64,000 bases of DNA from positions 145,014,857-145,078,856 of the forward strand of contig NC_069657.1 in assembly GCF_027244095.1 (NCBI RefSeq), read 5' to 3'. This document shows positions 11,641 to 22,647 of this stretch, piece after piece. A model generated the notes under the pieces. That model was given only the letters and a program-made list of their open reading frames with translations. It had not been told where the DNA came from and searched no databases. The first letter of the stretch is position 1. Each line of letters opens with the position of its first letter. Source of the DNA: Hemicordylus capensis (lineage: Eukaryota; Chordata; Lepidosauria; Squamata; Cordylidae). Position numbers and translations under genes: made by a program.

Positions 11641-12440
11641 TCCCTGTGGCAAAAGCTTTTTGCACAGCTCATAAGGGGGAAGGGGAGCCATGTGGAATTA
11701 CACCATGTGGAATTTTTGTTGGAGATGGGCATTCCATCTTCCCCATCTTGATTTGGGCCTCTAAGACAAGGAAAAATGTGAATGCAGGGAGGGCAAGTTG
11801 TAAGCGAGCACAATTGCTCACATTCCACAACATCATTACTGACCGTGTAATCTGCCTTCGTTTCCCATTTCCCAGATTTGTGGAGCTTGAGCCAAAATGA
11901 GGAAGCCTGAACTCTTAACCAGCAGGGTTTAAAAAAAAAAATATTTAAGAATTGAATACATCAGGCTGGATACTATATAATAGAGAGTTCAGTATGTCAT
12001 GATTTTGCCTTTAAAGTACCCATGACATAAAGAACTGACAAAACTCATGCTGCTAGCTCGGAGTTCATATAAAGCGTGCCTTTTCCTCATTATGAATAAC
12101 CCCAATTAACTGCCACATATTGAATTAGTGAAAGAGAATTTACTGAACTGAGGACATAGCTCTCAGATTGAGGCCCAACTGAATGAAATACTGTTATTTC
12201 TAACTTAAAATCTTAGCCATTTTGCATTAGCACTAAACATGAATATGTCTAGGATTGTTTCTCTGCCAACCTCCTTACAAGCAGAAGTGACCAAAATTGC
12301 CCATGAAGATCACCTGGGCATGAGCTTGACTAAAAGGTGAATCAGAGAATGCTTTTGGTGACCAGGTATAGACAAACACATTTAAAATGTAATTGAGCAC
12401 TGTGTGACTTGTGCTGTATGTGACAAATTGCAAAAGGCTT
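11641..12440. other. Intergenic; includes duplicated OR1 3' flank
   Basis: The part at 11945-12115 resembles 23845-23995 downstream of OR2. Shared blocks are ATAATAGAGAG, CCCATGACATAAAGAACTGA and CCTCATTA then TGAATAACCCCAA. This places OR1 and OR2 in a common duplicated unit, with repeats inserted later after OR1. No gene is seen. Confidence 0.6.
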
Positions 12441-12449
12441 CAGTCCAGG

Positions 12450-12805
12450 CTATTTAAGAAAGCATCTCCTTCATCATGAACCCTACCACCTGTTACGATC
12501 TTCTAGAGAGGTGCAATTAGGGTTGCCACCCTAATCGTTTGATGGCGAATCAGGACTGGGCTTTCTCTGTGGCTGCCCCAGGGCTTTGGAATATGCTCCC
12601 TGCTGAAATAAGTGCATCTCCTTCTCTGCTTGTTTTCAGAAAGACCTTTAAGACGCTCCTGTTCTTGCAAGCTCTTAATTAGAATTTTAATAATTTTAAT
12701 AATTTTTTTAACTGTTTTATACTATTGTTTGTATTGTGTCTGGTGTATTTTAATCTGTGTTGACTTTTTAATATTAAATTTTGTACACCGCCATATTCTT
12801 CTTCC
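12450..12805 (+). mobile_element. 3' end of an L2-like LINE
   Basis: The typical C-terminal region is present (GACTGGGCTTTCTCTGTGGC, then the equivalent of LWNMLPAEI and F-K-TLLF). It is followed by an AT-rich 3' UTR ending TTTTGTACACCGCC. It is 5'-truncated. Confidence 0.6.
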
Positions 12806-14530
12806 AGACTTGTTCTTGGGAGGAGCATCACTTTGGTTCATGCACATCCCTATATGTTTCTCCCTGTATTCTCCCTGTATGCTTCTCTTTGTGGGATAAA
12901 TTTACACACAACCCATTCCTTTGTGCTGCAGTCAGCAACGTGGTGGGCTTGCCAGCAACCCAGGGACAGACGGTCACCTTCTGCCCACCACCACCACTCG
13001 TGCATCTGGGCACAGGTAGGCCACGCCCTTTGCACCGATGTCAGGTGCATGCCAGTGCAGGGAGGGTGGCCAGCACTGGGCAGGGGGACATGCGGCCCTT
13101 CAGACCCTCCTAGCTGGATGGCACTTTATTTGCCGACTGGGTATTCTTCTTCTCGCTCGCTCCGAGGAAAACTCAGTGACTTGCTGGGAGCAAGTCAGCA
13201 GACGAAGTGGACTAACAAGCCGTGTCCACCTCTCCCAGCCATGAGGGTTTTGTTCACCAGCTGGCTGCTTTGTCTTCCTTTCTGAGAGCAAGGGAGAAAA
13301 AGAACACCCAGCCAGTGAATAAAGTGTTTGACAGCTGGCAGTGGCCAAGGGGCCATGCATCTTGTTTCCAACTGCTGAGCACTTTGTTATAAACAAACAT
13401 TTTAAAGCTGAACTTGACTTCCAGATGCAGATCCTGATTAGCGCGATGCTTCAGCTACCAAAAGGTTCTGGAGATACTAAAGTAAATTAAGCAGATCATC
13501 ACCATCCACCCGGTGCTGCTTTTGTAACTTAGCATATGCAAAACAAGTCTTGCACTAGGGTTTGTAAACATCTCTGTGGAAATAAAAGACAGCCTTGCAG
13601 AACACATCTCTTGCAAAGGATGGCCATCTTAATAATATTTAGTAATCAATGTCATTAGTTAGTGACCGGCTTTATCATTTTATCTGAGCAAAATATTTCA
13701 TTGCATTGGTGCAATTAACATTAGGCCTCCGAGAATCAATTTAATCACTTTGTTAAGTCTACACTACAAGGAATCAGGCAATCTGATCACAAGGGACATC
13801 CAACAGGAAAGAGGTCTCTCAGAGCCAATATATCAGTATGAATACTGTTTTGAGATCAAAGAGTGTCATGGTCACTTCTATCATATCATTGCTTTGGGCA
13901 TGGAGGGCTTCCTACAGATTTCCAGAAAATTTGCCTATTTTATTCTGTCATAATCCATGTTTCTTTAAATCATTCTACTTTTCGTGAAGACCACAGAACA
14001 AAGGTGAGTAAGTGTTGTGTTTAGTAAAGGGATTAACTAGCCTCTCTTGACTCAGCAACCTGGGTGCTGTACATGAGGAAACTGTGGGAAATGACAATGA
14101 CCAAGTTTCACTGTAAATGTACAGCAGAAAGTTTGCTTTAGAGTAATCAAGCTCCAACATATATGCAATTTATGTATGGAAACAGCTGAGCTATATTGAT
14201 TGGAGCTGGAAAAGTGCCATTGCCCCAGATCATGCATTTAACCAGGGCAGCTCTGCAATGGCCAAGAAGTGGGCACAGGCCTCCAGTGCTGTTTCATGAC
14301 ATTTTGCTGCCTGGTGCAAAGAACCAAATGGCACCATTCCCTTCCATTTCTCTCTCTATTAAAATCACACACAACCATCAGAGGCGTCGCTAAAACCGAA
14401 TAACTGAACAAGGGGGAACCGATATACCTGGGCCCTAGAGGAAGTGGGGCCCGTCACAGGATGGCAGCTCGCTCTTCTTTGTTGATGATGTATGAGGTGA
14501 TGTTTCTGAACCGAGGGGATACATGCATGC

Positions 14531-14569
<39 letters not shown>

Positions 14570-15003
14570 AAAGTATCTGCATGTGTCGGGTAAGAGTGTG
14601 CACAAACCATGGTCCAAGCACTGGAATGGCAACAAACTGGTTCAGACAAGGTCCGATCCGGTTTGGCAACCCAGGGAGAGGAGTGGGGAGTAAAATCTTT
14701 GAGAAAGAGGAGACCAGGTCCTTACCTGCTCTTTGCTGCCCCATGCAGCTTCCTGCAGGGGTGGCATTCAACCCAAGTTCCCCCGTGTGCTGCCAACATA
14801 CACTCAGCATCCTCACATGTGTGGGGACCTTTTGTGTGGTCAGCAACCCCACTGAAGCCATGTGCATGCTGATGTCATGAGGAGGTCCTTGGGACAAGCA
14901 CCAGCCCAGCAGGAAGCTGCATGGAGTGGCAGAGAGCAGGTAAGGATCTGCTCAGAGCTCTCCTCCTTCTTAAAGCTCCCATCCCTGCTCCCCTCCCTGC
15001 AAC
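12806..15003. other. Intergenic, no gene recognised
   Basis: The stretch contains a (GT)n run at 14535-14566. At 14375 there is a hAT-like end (CAGAGGCGTCGCTAA) without a visible partner. The segment 13100-13350 contains AATAAA but nothing identifiable. Apparent reading frames are short and lack domains. Confidence 0.5.
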
Positions 15004-15011
15004 ATCGAAAC

Positions 15012-16464
15012 TAGGGTTGTGCATTTTTCCCTGTTTTGTTTTTTGCCCAAATCCAAAACACCCCAATTTTGTTCTTTGTTCGAAATCAGCCAATCAGAAA
15101 CACCCCAATTTTGTTCTTTGTTCGAAATTGCAAAATCCAAATCCGAAATGGTTTAGATTTTAAAAAATGGCCCCAGGAAAAAACTAATGGGTGGGGGTGG
15201 TAGTTCCAAATGGGTGGAAACTACCACCCAAATTTCAGAGGAACTGGGCAAAGGGCTGATTTTTGGTGAATTTTTGAAGTATAGGATTTTTCCCATAGGG
15301 AAGAATGGAGGTTTCAGCAAAAGTATAGCTTCATGTTGGGGGGAAAGGGGTGGCCCAGAGCAGAGTAGGATGGGTAGTAGTGCTCAGTGGGGGCAAGGAA
15401 GCTGCCAGAATTATTTCAAAGGAATTGGGCAGAGGGCTGATTTTTAAAGATGTAATGGAGTTTGCGTGTCTGTAAAGTTCTTCCCCATAGGGAATGATGG
15501 ACCTCCATAATTCCTGCCCCATAACTGCACTTGGGGGGCACCAGGGTGGCCCAGAGCAAGTGGTGGTGTAGAGCACATAGGGTGCCAACCACCCCCATGG
15601 GTTGCTAACCCATGGGGTACTGGGTTCTGTTGTTTCTGAGATGTTTTGAGTGTAGATTCAGATTTTCTGGTAGCATATGAGAGTGGATTCATGGTTTGTT
15701 GTTGAAAATCTCATATGCTACCAGAGAATCTACAGTCAGAACACCTCAGAAACAACAGAACCCAGCACCCCATGGGTTAGCAACCCATGGGGGTGGTTGG
15801 CACCCTATGTACACTACACCACCACTCATTCCCAGCCAGCCCAGTGCCCCCCAGCTGGAGTTATGGGTCTGCTGAAACCTCCATTATTCCCTGGGGGGGG
15901 GACCTTAAAGAAGCGTATACTTCCACAATTCCTAAGAAATCAGCCCTTTGCCCTATTCCTTTGGAATCTGGGTTGTGGCAGGCACCCCTTGGGGCACTGC
16001 CACCCAACCCACTGTTTTGCCCCTCAGGTCCCCTTTCTGCCCTGAATCTTCAACTTCAGAAATCCTTCAAAAATCACCCCTTTTCCCAATTCCTTTGGAA
16101 TCTGGGTGGCAGCAGGCACCCATTGGGGCACTACCACCTGAAGCACTCTTCTGCCCCCAAAGCCCCCTTTCTGCCCCAAATCCACCCCAACTAACATCAA
16201 CATCACACATCAACAACAGCAGAGCTTTGGGAAAAATCAGGCAGATTTCCAAAGGCCATGCACATCCACGTCCCCCCCTCCCCGCCGTCTGAAATGCAAT
16301 TGATCTACACACAACAGTGTGAAAAAACAACAATGAAATGCACACTGCCCCACTGGCCAATGAGGGTAAAATTTACTCTTAAATTTGCTTAAAAGTGTAT
16401 TTGTTTGATATTTTTCTTTTTAAACCACCCTGAGACATTTTTGGAAGGGCGGTATAGAAATCAA

Positions 16465-16516
<52 letters not shown>

Positions 16517-16834
16517 GGAATAAGGAGGCAATTGCCATCAGATCAGCCCATGCTTTCGCTGGCCAATCTGCGGGCTGGAAGGGCTGGAAATTCAAACACA
16601 TGTCAAAACTCAAAATGGAAACTGAAGGAGAAAGGGTGATTTTTGTGATTGCAAAATGGAGTTCTAAAACAGCCGAAACAACAAAACATTTTGTATCTGA
16701 AACAGGGACGTTTTGTTTTGGCTACAAAATTTTCTGTTTTGAGCATTGAGTGTTTTGTTTTGGCTACAAAACAGCCGAAATGGCCTGTTTTGTGCACAAA
16801 ACGTTTTGTATCTGAAACGAAACACACATCTCTA
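15012..16834 (-). mobile_element. Non-autonomous hAT deletion derivative (1823 bp)
   Basis: The ends TAGGGTTGTGCATTTT and AACACACATCTCTA are flanked by the perfect octamer ATCGAAAC (15004-15011 and 16835-16842). The interior is related to 29050-30733 in inverted orientation and to the two outer parts of the long copy at 1963. Its centre (about 15450-16000) forms a long imperfect inverted repeat around GCTACCAGAGAATCTACA. A LINE tail with (AAT)n is inserted at about 16394-16516. Confidence 0.93.
16394..16518 (+). mobile_element. LINE 3' tail (CR1/L2-like) with (AAT)n
   Basis: AACCACCCTGAGACATTTT and GGAAGGGCGGTATAGAAAT are typical of vertebrate CR1/L2-like 3' tails, here ending in about 17 AAT/ATA units. 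It lies inside the hAT, at a place where the 29-kb copy has no such sequence. Confidence 0.65.
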
Positions 16835-16842
16835 ATCGAAAC

Positions 16843-17422
16843 AGTACTTGAACTACAGTTCATGCAAACCTTTAAGGTGGGGAGTGTGTGATATTATTTG
16901 CATAGGAACAAGAAAATGTGTTGTTTTTCACCTTGTCCTTACAGTTCTTCTGCAGCAAAGACATGGGGATGGGGTGGGAGAAGAAGAAGCCCATCTTTGC
17001 TTCTTGTCCCACTCCTCCCTACTATGCCCCTGCCCCCAATTCCTTGATTCTTTCAGATCTCCCCTCTCCCCCACCACTTCCTATTAGAACAGGAAGGAAG
17101 ATGATCAGAAAAAAAATATGTGGTGTCATTTTGCCTTCTTTCTTCTTCAGGCTATCTATGAGAGTTTTTGGTCGGCCTGCCCCTGAGAACTGGGTAACAA
17201 TTTGCTGCCAGAAGCATGTCATTTCGTCGTGCTTCATGGTAGAGCCAGCCATGCTAGTCTCTCCTTCTACCATGAAGATAGCCTGAAGTGTGATCCAGCT
17301 GTCCATGTGAACACCCGACTATGAAGGTCTGGCTCCTGAAATTTGTTTCCACCTCAAAACAAGTGAGTGAAAATCATAGAAACCTCTCTGCACGATCACC
17401 TGGTTCATTCAAGATGTCTCCT
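16843..17422. other. Intergenic, nothing recognised
   Basis: No domain, OR remnant or transposon terminus is convincing here. Confidence 0.45.
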
Positions 17423-17578
17423 ATAAGAACATAAGAACAGCCCTGCTGGATCAGGCCCAAGGCTCATCTACTCCAGCATCTTGTTTCACACAGTGGCCTA
17501 CCAGATGCCTCTGGAAAGCCCACAGGCAAGAGCTGAGGGCATGCGCGCTCTGCTGCTTACTCCCCTGCAACTGGCGTT
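17423..17578 (-). mobile_element. CR1 LINE fragment
   Basis: The characteristic reptile CR1 block is present: AAGAACAGCCCTGCTGGATC, CCAGCATCTTGTTTCACACA and CCCCTGCAACTGG. The coding direction is on the minus strand. The fragment ends where another LINE tail (TGCATTTTTATACCACCTCC) begins. Confidence 0.8.
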
Positions 17579-17920
17579 TATTGTTTGTTTGTTCACTGCA
17601 TTTTTATACCACCTCCTCCACTTCCTTCTCCAATGCTGCCACTGCCAAAGCCACCCCCGAGGCCCTCGCCACTGAGCCCAGCCCGCAGCATGCCTCTGAG
17701 CCCAGACGCTCGCGCTACGCCAGGCCACAGGTTCTCAGCCTGTGTGCCTGTTGGCTGGGCCACTCCAGGCACCTCCAGCTGCTGCTGGCCTTGGTAGCCC
17801 TGGCCACGCACATCCCGATAGGGCCTCTGATGTCACTCCATGTCCGCCGCTGATTGATTTAGCTCCGTGAGTGCGGAGCTTACCACGTACCACCAAAACA
17901 TTTTATATAGAGAGATAGAT
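17579..17920. other. LINE tail remnant followed by GC-rich sequence
   Basis: 17579-17630 resembles the minus-strand LINE tail at 55830-55850 (TGCATTTTTATACCACC). The remainder to about 17850 is GC-rich, with overlapping frames on both strands and no recognised domain. Confidence 0.4.
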
Positions 17921-18072
17921 GTTTAAGCAAGCAAGAGAGGGATGGAGAAACTGTAGTGCACAGCCTTGCTTGTCTTTGTGCCTCCCAGTTGCTCCAGTAG
18001 AGTCTTTGTGCCTCCCAGTTGCTCCAGTAGAGTTTCCACTGCCACCACCAACCATTTCAAGGCAGGTTGGAT
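17921..18072 (-). repeat. Unclassified repeat with a 30-bp tandem duplication
   Basis: The sequence is the reverse complement of the family seen at 8992-9112. A 30-bp unit beginning TCTTTGTGCCTCCCAG is present twice in tandem at about 17969-18028; the other copy has it once. Confidence 0.55.
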
Positions 18073-18084
18073 GCCTGAAAGGAA

Positions 18085-18491
18085 GAAAATAAGAATAGCC
18101 CTGCTGGATCAGGCCCAAGGCCCTTCTAGTCCAGCATCCTGTTTCACACAGTGGCCCACCAGACACCTTTGGAAAGCCCACAGGCAAGAGGTGAGGGCAT
18201 GCCATCTCTCCTGCTGTTGCTCCCCTGCAACTGGCATTCAGAGGCATCCTGCCTCTGAGCCTGGAGGTAGTCTATAGGCATCAAGACTAGTAGCCTTTGA
18301 TAGACCTGTCCATAAACTTTTCAAAGTCTCTTTTAAAGCTGTCCACACTATTGGCCATCACCAGATTCCATAGCAGAGCATCCCATACATTAATTATGCA
18401 CTGTACAAAAAAGTACTTCATTTTGTTGGTGCTAGGTTTCCTGGCTTCCAGTTTCATGGGAAGGCCCTGCAGGGGGGGAGAGGGAGAGGGG

Positions 18492-18548
<57 letters not shown>

Positions 18549-18591
18549 AGTTGCCTCTCTCCACTCTCTCCACACCATGCTTATTTTTATT
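18085..18591 (-). mobile_element. CR1 LINE, part 1 (interrupted by L1)
   Basis: The CR1 block with AACAGCCCTGCTGGATCAG continues through the GATAGACCT and ATTATGCACTGT regions to CTCTCCACACCATGCTTATT. It resumes at 21742 after an L1 insertion. A long (GA)n run at about 18495-18545 interrupts the CR1 sequence. Confidence 0.8.
18495..18545. repeat. (GA)n microsatellite
   Basis: About 25 GA units lie within the CR1 fragment. Confidence 0.95.
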
Positions 18592-20602
18592 TTTTTAATA
18601 ACTTTTTATTCAATTTTTCACAACATAAGATACACACACACACACACACACAAAGAAAAAAGAGGAAAAAAGAAAGAAATAAAAACACAAACAAAACAAA
18701 CAAACAAGCAAAAAACAAGAGGACTTCCATCTCATCATTAGAACAAGTATCAGTTACCCAAGTCTTGCCTGTAATTTGATCGTTCTCCCCCCACCCCCGA
18801 TAAATCGTACGAAAGTCAGCTCTAGGGCATTTTAAAAACATTTTTGTTACCACTCAAAAGCCTGATAGAAATCCATTTTATAATATGTTTTTAGGTAAAT
18901 AAGAAGAGGGTCCCACTCCCTTTTAAATGCTTCAAATTTATTTCTTTAGCTTTGCCATTTCTGCCAACTCTAACACTTTGAGTATCCAATCCTCTTTACT
19001 TGGGCAATGGATGCCTTTCCATTTGTATGCAAATGTCAATCTTGCTGCTGCTGTCAGATACATAAAGAGGATCCAGTATTTCCTAGGCAATGAGCTGTTA
19101 TCAATGCCTAATAGTATTGTTTCTGGGCTCTTAGGGAAAGTCATTTTAAACACCTTCTTAAGCTCATTGTACATTAAATCCCAATAGCCTTTAGACTTAT
19201 TACAAGTCCACCATAAATGTATATAGGAACCCTCCTCTTTTTTACACTTCCAACATTTGTTTGACATGTTCTTGTACATTAAAGCCAACTTCTTCGGAGT
19301 TAGATGCCATCTGTACATCATCTTAAGATTATTTTCCTTTAAATTCAAACAGGCAGTGTATTTCATGTCTTCTATCCATAGTTTTTCCAATTTCTCCAAG
19401 TCTACATTGTAACCAAAATCCTGAGCCCATTTAATCATTGAAGTTTTCACTACTTCTGTTCTTGTATCTTCCAATAATAACAGATCGTACATCCTAGAAA
19501 CTAGTTTTTCTTCCTTGTCACACAACTGTTGTTCAAATTCTGACTGATTGATTAAGACCCTTTTTTCAATCTTGCTTGGATAAGGCGCTAATCTGGTGAT
19601 ACTGAAACCAAGAAATATTCCAATCCTGCATAAGATCTAGTTTTTTAAGTTTGTATTTTGCACTTTGGGGAACAAGCAGTTGTCGATACATAGGCCATGT
19701 CTGTTGCATATTTTTTCTGTTTTCTAGATATAACTTCCAGTGGAGATACCCAAAGTGGAATTTTTGGTTCTAACACAAGTTTGTTTTTCATCCATACCAT
19801 ATATAAGCTTTTTCTAACATAGTGATTTAAGAAGTCTTTATTTACTTTCACCTTATCATAAAATAGATATGCATGCCAACCATATCTTATATCAAATCCT
19901 TCCAAATCTAACAGTCTTGGATTTTTTAATGTAATCCATTCTTTCATCCAGCTTAGGCATGTTGCTTCAAAGTATAACTTAAAATTTGGTAACACAAACC
20001 CTCCTCTCTTCCTGTCGTCCGTTAGGTTTTTAAAATTTATTCTTGGTTTTTTGCCCTGCCAAATAAAGTTCTTTATGTCTTTATGCCATTGATCAAAAAT
20101 TGGCATTGTATTTATTATTGGTATTGTCTGGAAGAAATCTAGCATTTTAGGAAGAACATTCATTTTGATAACAGAAATTCTTCCACTTAACAATAGATTC
20201 AGTCTATTCCATCTACATAAGTCTATCTTTATTTCCTTCCAGATTTTAATATAATTATTTTGAAACAATAAGGCATTAATTGTTGTAAGCGTAACTCCTA
20301 GGTATTTTACCTTTTTTTCCACATTGAAACTAGATCTCAAGACAAATTTTTCAATATCTTCGTTGTTCATATTTTTAATTAATACCTTTGTTTTACCCTT
20401 ATTTATATAGAACCCTGCCAAATTCTCATATGATTCTAATATTTCCAATAATGTATCAATTGACTAAAGGATTTTGTAAAAACAACACTATATCGTCTGC
20501 AAAGGCTCTTGGTTTGTATCTTTGTGTCCCTATTGACAATCCTTGTGTTTTGGTCTCTTCCCTTATCATTCTGCACATAATTTCCAAGAGCAATATAAAT
20601 AA

Positions 20603-21369
20603 CAAGTGAATTTTAGCCCGTTGAAAAACGGGCGCTAGTAATGCTTTCGGCCCCCGCCGCCGAACCTCCCAGCTGCCCGATCCCACCATTTGTACAGGAA
20701 AGAGGAGCTCGCCAGCAGAGCTCCTCTTTCTGCAAAGGCTCTTCTCAAACTGGCGCTTTGAGCGGAAAGGACGCCCTTTCCGCTCAAAGCGCCAGTTTGA
20801 GAAGAGCCTTTGCAGAAAGAGGAGCTCTGCTAGCGAGCTCCTCTTTCCTGTACAAATGGTGGGATCGGGCAGCTGGGAGGGCGGTTCGGCAGCGGCATTT
20901 TTCAGGGCCAATTTGGCCCTTAGTAATTTGGCGGGGGGACGGGAATGGTGGGATCGGGCCCCAAGGTTTCCCCCCCTGCCCGGCTTTACTGGCGGCGCCA
21001 GGCCTCGGCGGCGGCTCTGCCACCACCTCGGCCAGCTTCCCCGCCGCCTCTTCCCCCGGCGCCTCTCTCCTTTATTTGCGGCGGCCGCTTCTGGCCCCGC
21101 CGCCGCCTCACCCGCACTCCCGCCGCCAGTTGCCCTGTCACGGCCACCGCCACCTCTGGCCGTGGCCACGGCTGCGCCGCCGCCTCTCCCGCACTCTCCT
21201 CTTGGCGTAGGAGGCAGCCACTTCTCCTTCTCCCGGCCCCAACATGGCCGCCGGGTCCTGCCGTTCGTGCCTCCCTTGCCCTGTTCTGGGCATGCCCAGA
21301 ACAGGCCAGGCACGAACGCACGCTTGGTGTCCGTCCACGGACGGACACCAAGCGTTTTATTAGAGAGGA
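20603..21369 (-). mobile_element. Non-autonomous Helitron (767 bp) with a large palindrome
   Basis: Read on the minus strand the element starts TCCTCTCTAATAAAACG (a Helitron-like 5' end). It ends with the hairpin GCCCGTTTTTCAACGGGC, a short spacer and CTTG in place of the usual CTAG. It lies exactly between host A and T: removing it restores the L1 reading PSPLLFIL. There is no target duplication, as expected for Helitrons. The cargo is GC- and CpG-rich and lacks Rep/helicase sequence. It holds a palindrome with arms of about 106 bp (20665-20770 and 20775-20880) and perfect hairpins at about 21274-21299 and 21319-21352. Confidence 0.82.
20665..20880. repeat. Near-perfect palindrome, arms about 106 bp
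   Basis: Left arm 20665-20770 and right arm 20775-20880 are reverse complements with one mismatch seen by hand and a 4-nt centre (ACGC). The outer bases continue with small gaps to about 20660 and 20890. It lies inside the Helitron. Confidence 0.92.
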
Positions 21370-21741
21370 TAATGGAGACGGAGGCAACCTTGTCTAGTAC
21401 CTTTTTGAATACTAAAATAATCTGTAAGTTCTCCATTAACCTTAATGTTTGCTTTTTGTTCAGAATATATAGACCCAATCGCCCTTATATAATTAGCTCC
21501 AAACTCTACAATTTCCAGGGTTTTCAACATAAATTGCCAGGAGACGTTATTGAAAGTTTTCTCTGCATCCAAAAATAACATAGCCAGTTGTTTGTCATTA
21601 TGCTTTTCGTAATATTCTAATACATTTAAAACAGTTCGCACATTGTCCTTTATTTGCCTTTTTGGTAGAAATCCAGCCTGATCTTCATGAATTAACTCTT
21701 CCAAGACCCCCTCCATTCTTTTAGCCATGCTTATTTTTATT

Positions 21742-21835
21742 GAGCTTTATCATGTGTCCCTTTAGTCACCTTTTTTCTAAACTAGTCTCAAGTGTTGTAG
21801 CCTTGCTACATAAGCCTAGAGATACACATATCAGG

Positions 21836-21870
<35 letters not shown>

Positions 21871-22016
21871 GGTATTCTAGGCTCTGATCATCTTGGTTGC
21901 CTTCTTCTGCACCTTTTCCAATTCTATGTCATTTTTGAGATATGGTGACCAGAACTGTACACAGTACTACAGATGCAGCCTCACCATAGATTTGTATAAA
22001 GGCATTGTAATATTCT
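21742..22016 (-). mobile_element. CR1 LINE, part 2
   Basis: This is the continuation of 18085-18591 after the L1. Typical CR1 blocks are CTTTTTTCTAAACTAGTCTC, GGTGACCAGAACTGTACACA and TTTGTATAAAGGCATTGTAA. A (GATA)n run lies at about 21836-21869. Confidence 0.82.
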
Positions 22017-22378
22017 TAAAACGTAAGAACAGCCCTGCTGGATCAGGCCTATGGCCCATCTAGTCCAGCATCCTGTTTCACACAGTGACCCACCAGATGC
22101 CAATGGGAGCCTACAGGCAGGAGTTGAGGGCATGCCCTCTCTCCTCCTGACACTCCCCTGCAACTGGTATCCAGAGGCATCCTGCCTCTGAGGTTGGAGG
22201 TGGCCTAAAGCCCTCCAATGAGTAACCGTTGATAGACCTCTCCTCCATGAAGTTATCCAAACCCCTCTTAAAGCCATCCAGGTTGTTGGCTGTCACCACA
22301 TCTTGTGGCAGAGAATCAAAAAAGTTGATTATGTGTTGTGTGAAAACAGAAAGGCTGTTCTTATGTTCTTAGTTCCAT
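22017..22378 (-). mobile_element. Second CR1 LINE fragment
   Basis: The same block as at 18085 starts again (AAGAACAGCCCTGCTGGATC) and runs through CCAAACCCCTCTTAAAGCC to TTGATTATGTGTTGTGTGAA. Two partial CR1 copies therefore abut. Confidence 0.8.
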
Positions 22379-22439
22379 TTACACCCTGTTTAGTTTTCAC
22401 TACAGCATGTGTTTCCCTGTCCTTACCAGCAGCATAAAT

Positions 22440-22538
22440 TTTATATGTGTTTTAATTGTTTTTATTTTAACTGCCCAGAGACTAAAGTTTGGGCGGTATA
22501 GAAGCTTAATAGATAGATAGATAGATAGATAGATAGAT
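22440..22538 (+). repeat. LINE 3' tail with (GATA)n
   Basis: TTTTAATTGTTTTTATTTTA followed by GGGCGGTATAGAAGC is an L2/CR1-like tail. It ends in about seven GATA units at 22509-22538, 110 bp before OR2. Confidence 0.6.
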
Positions 22539-22584
22539 CTACCCAAAATTTGAAATTTGCATTGTTGCTTACCTAATTGTTACT

Positions 22585-22598
22585 TCTTTAAATTACAG
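22585..22598 (+). promoter_or_regulatory. Candidate splice acceptor of the OR2 coding exon
   Basis: TACTTCTTTAAATTACAG lies 49 bp before the ATG. The exon sequence that follows (ATTCAATCA, then ACAGCAAGAAATGGC) aligns with that of OR1. Confidence 0.5.
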
Positions 22599-22647
22599 GT
22601 AAGATTCAATCAATAAATGAATGCTATCATAACAAGTACAGCAAGAA

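Larger units (their letters stand above)
18592..21724 (-). mobile_element. 5'-truncated L1 LINE inserted in CR1, split by a Helitron
   Basis: The minus strand encodes the reverse transcriptase and C-terminal part of L1 ORF2. The RT start is at 21360-21728 (FLPKRQIKDN, FLDAEKTF, GTRQGC). RT continues with FADD near 20510, then 19645-20448, and the C-terminal Cys-rich segment CWKCKKEEGSYIHLWWTC is in 18938-19525. Stops and frame changes separate these pieces, so the copy is dead. The direct repeat CCATGCTTATTTTTATT (18575-18591 and 21725-21741) is the target duplication and lies in CR1. A 767-bp Helitron splits the RT domain at 20603-21369. Confidence 0.93.

Noticed and set aside
14375-14460. 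Further hAT element starting CAGAGGCGTCGCTAA
   Set aside because: No inverted partner end or octamer duplication could be found.
20641-21480. Long GC-rich open frames as coding genes
   Set aside because: Frames of similar length occur on both strands because of GC content. The sequence is Helitron cargo and has no recognisable domain.
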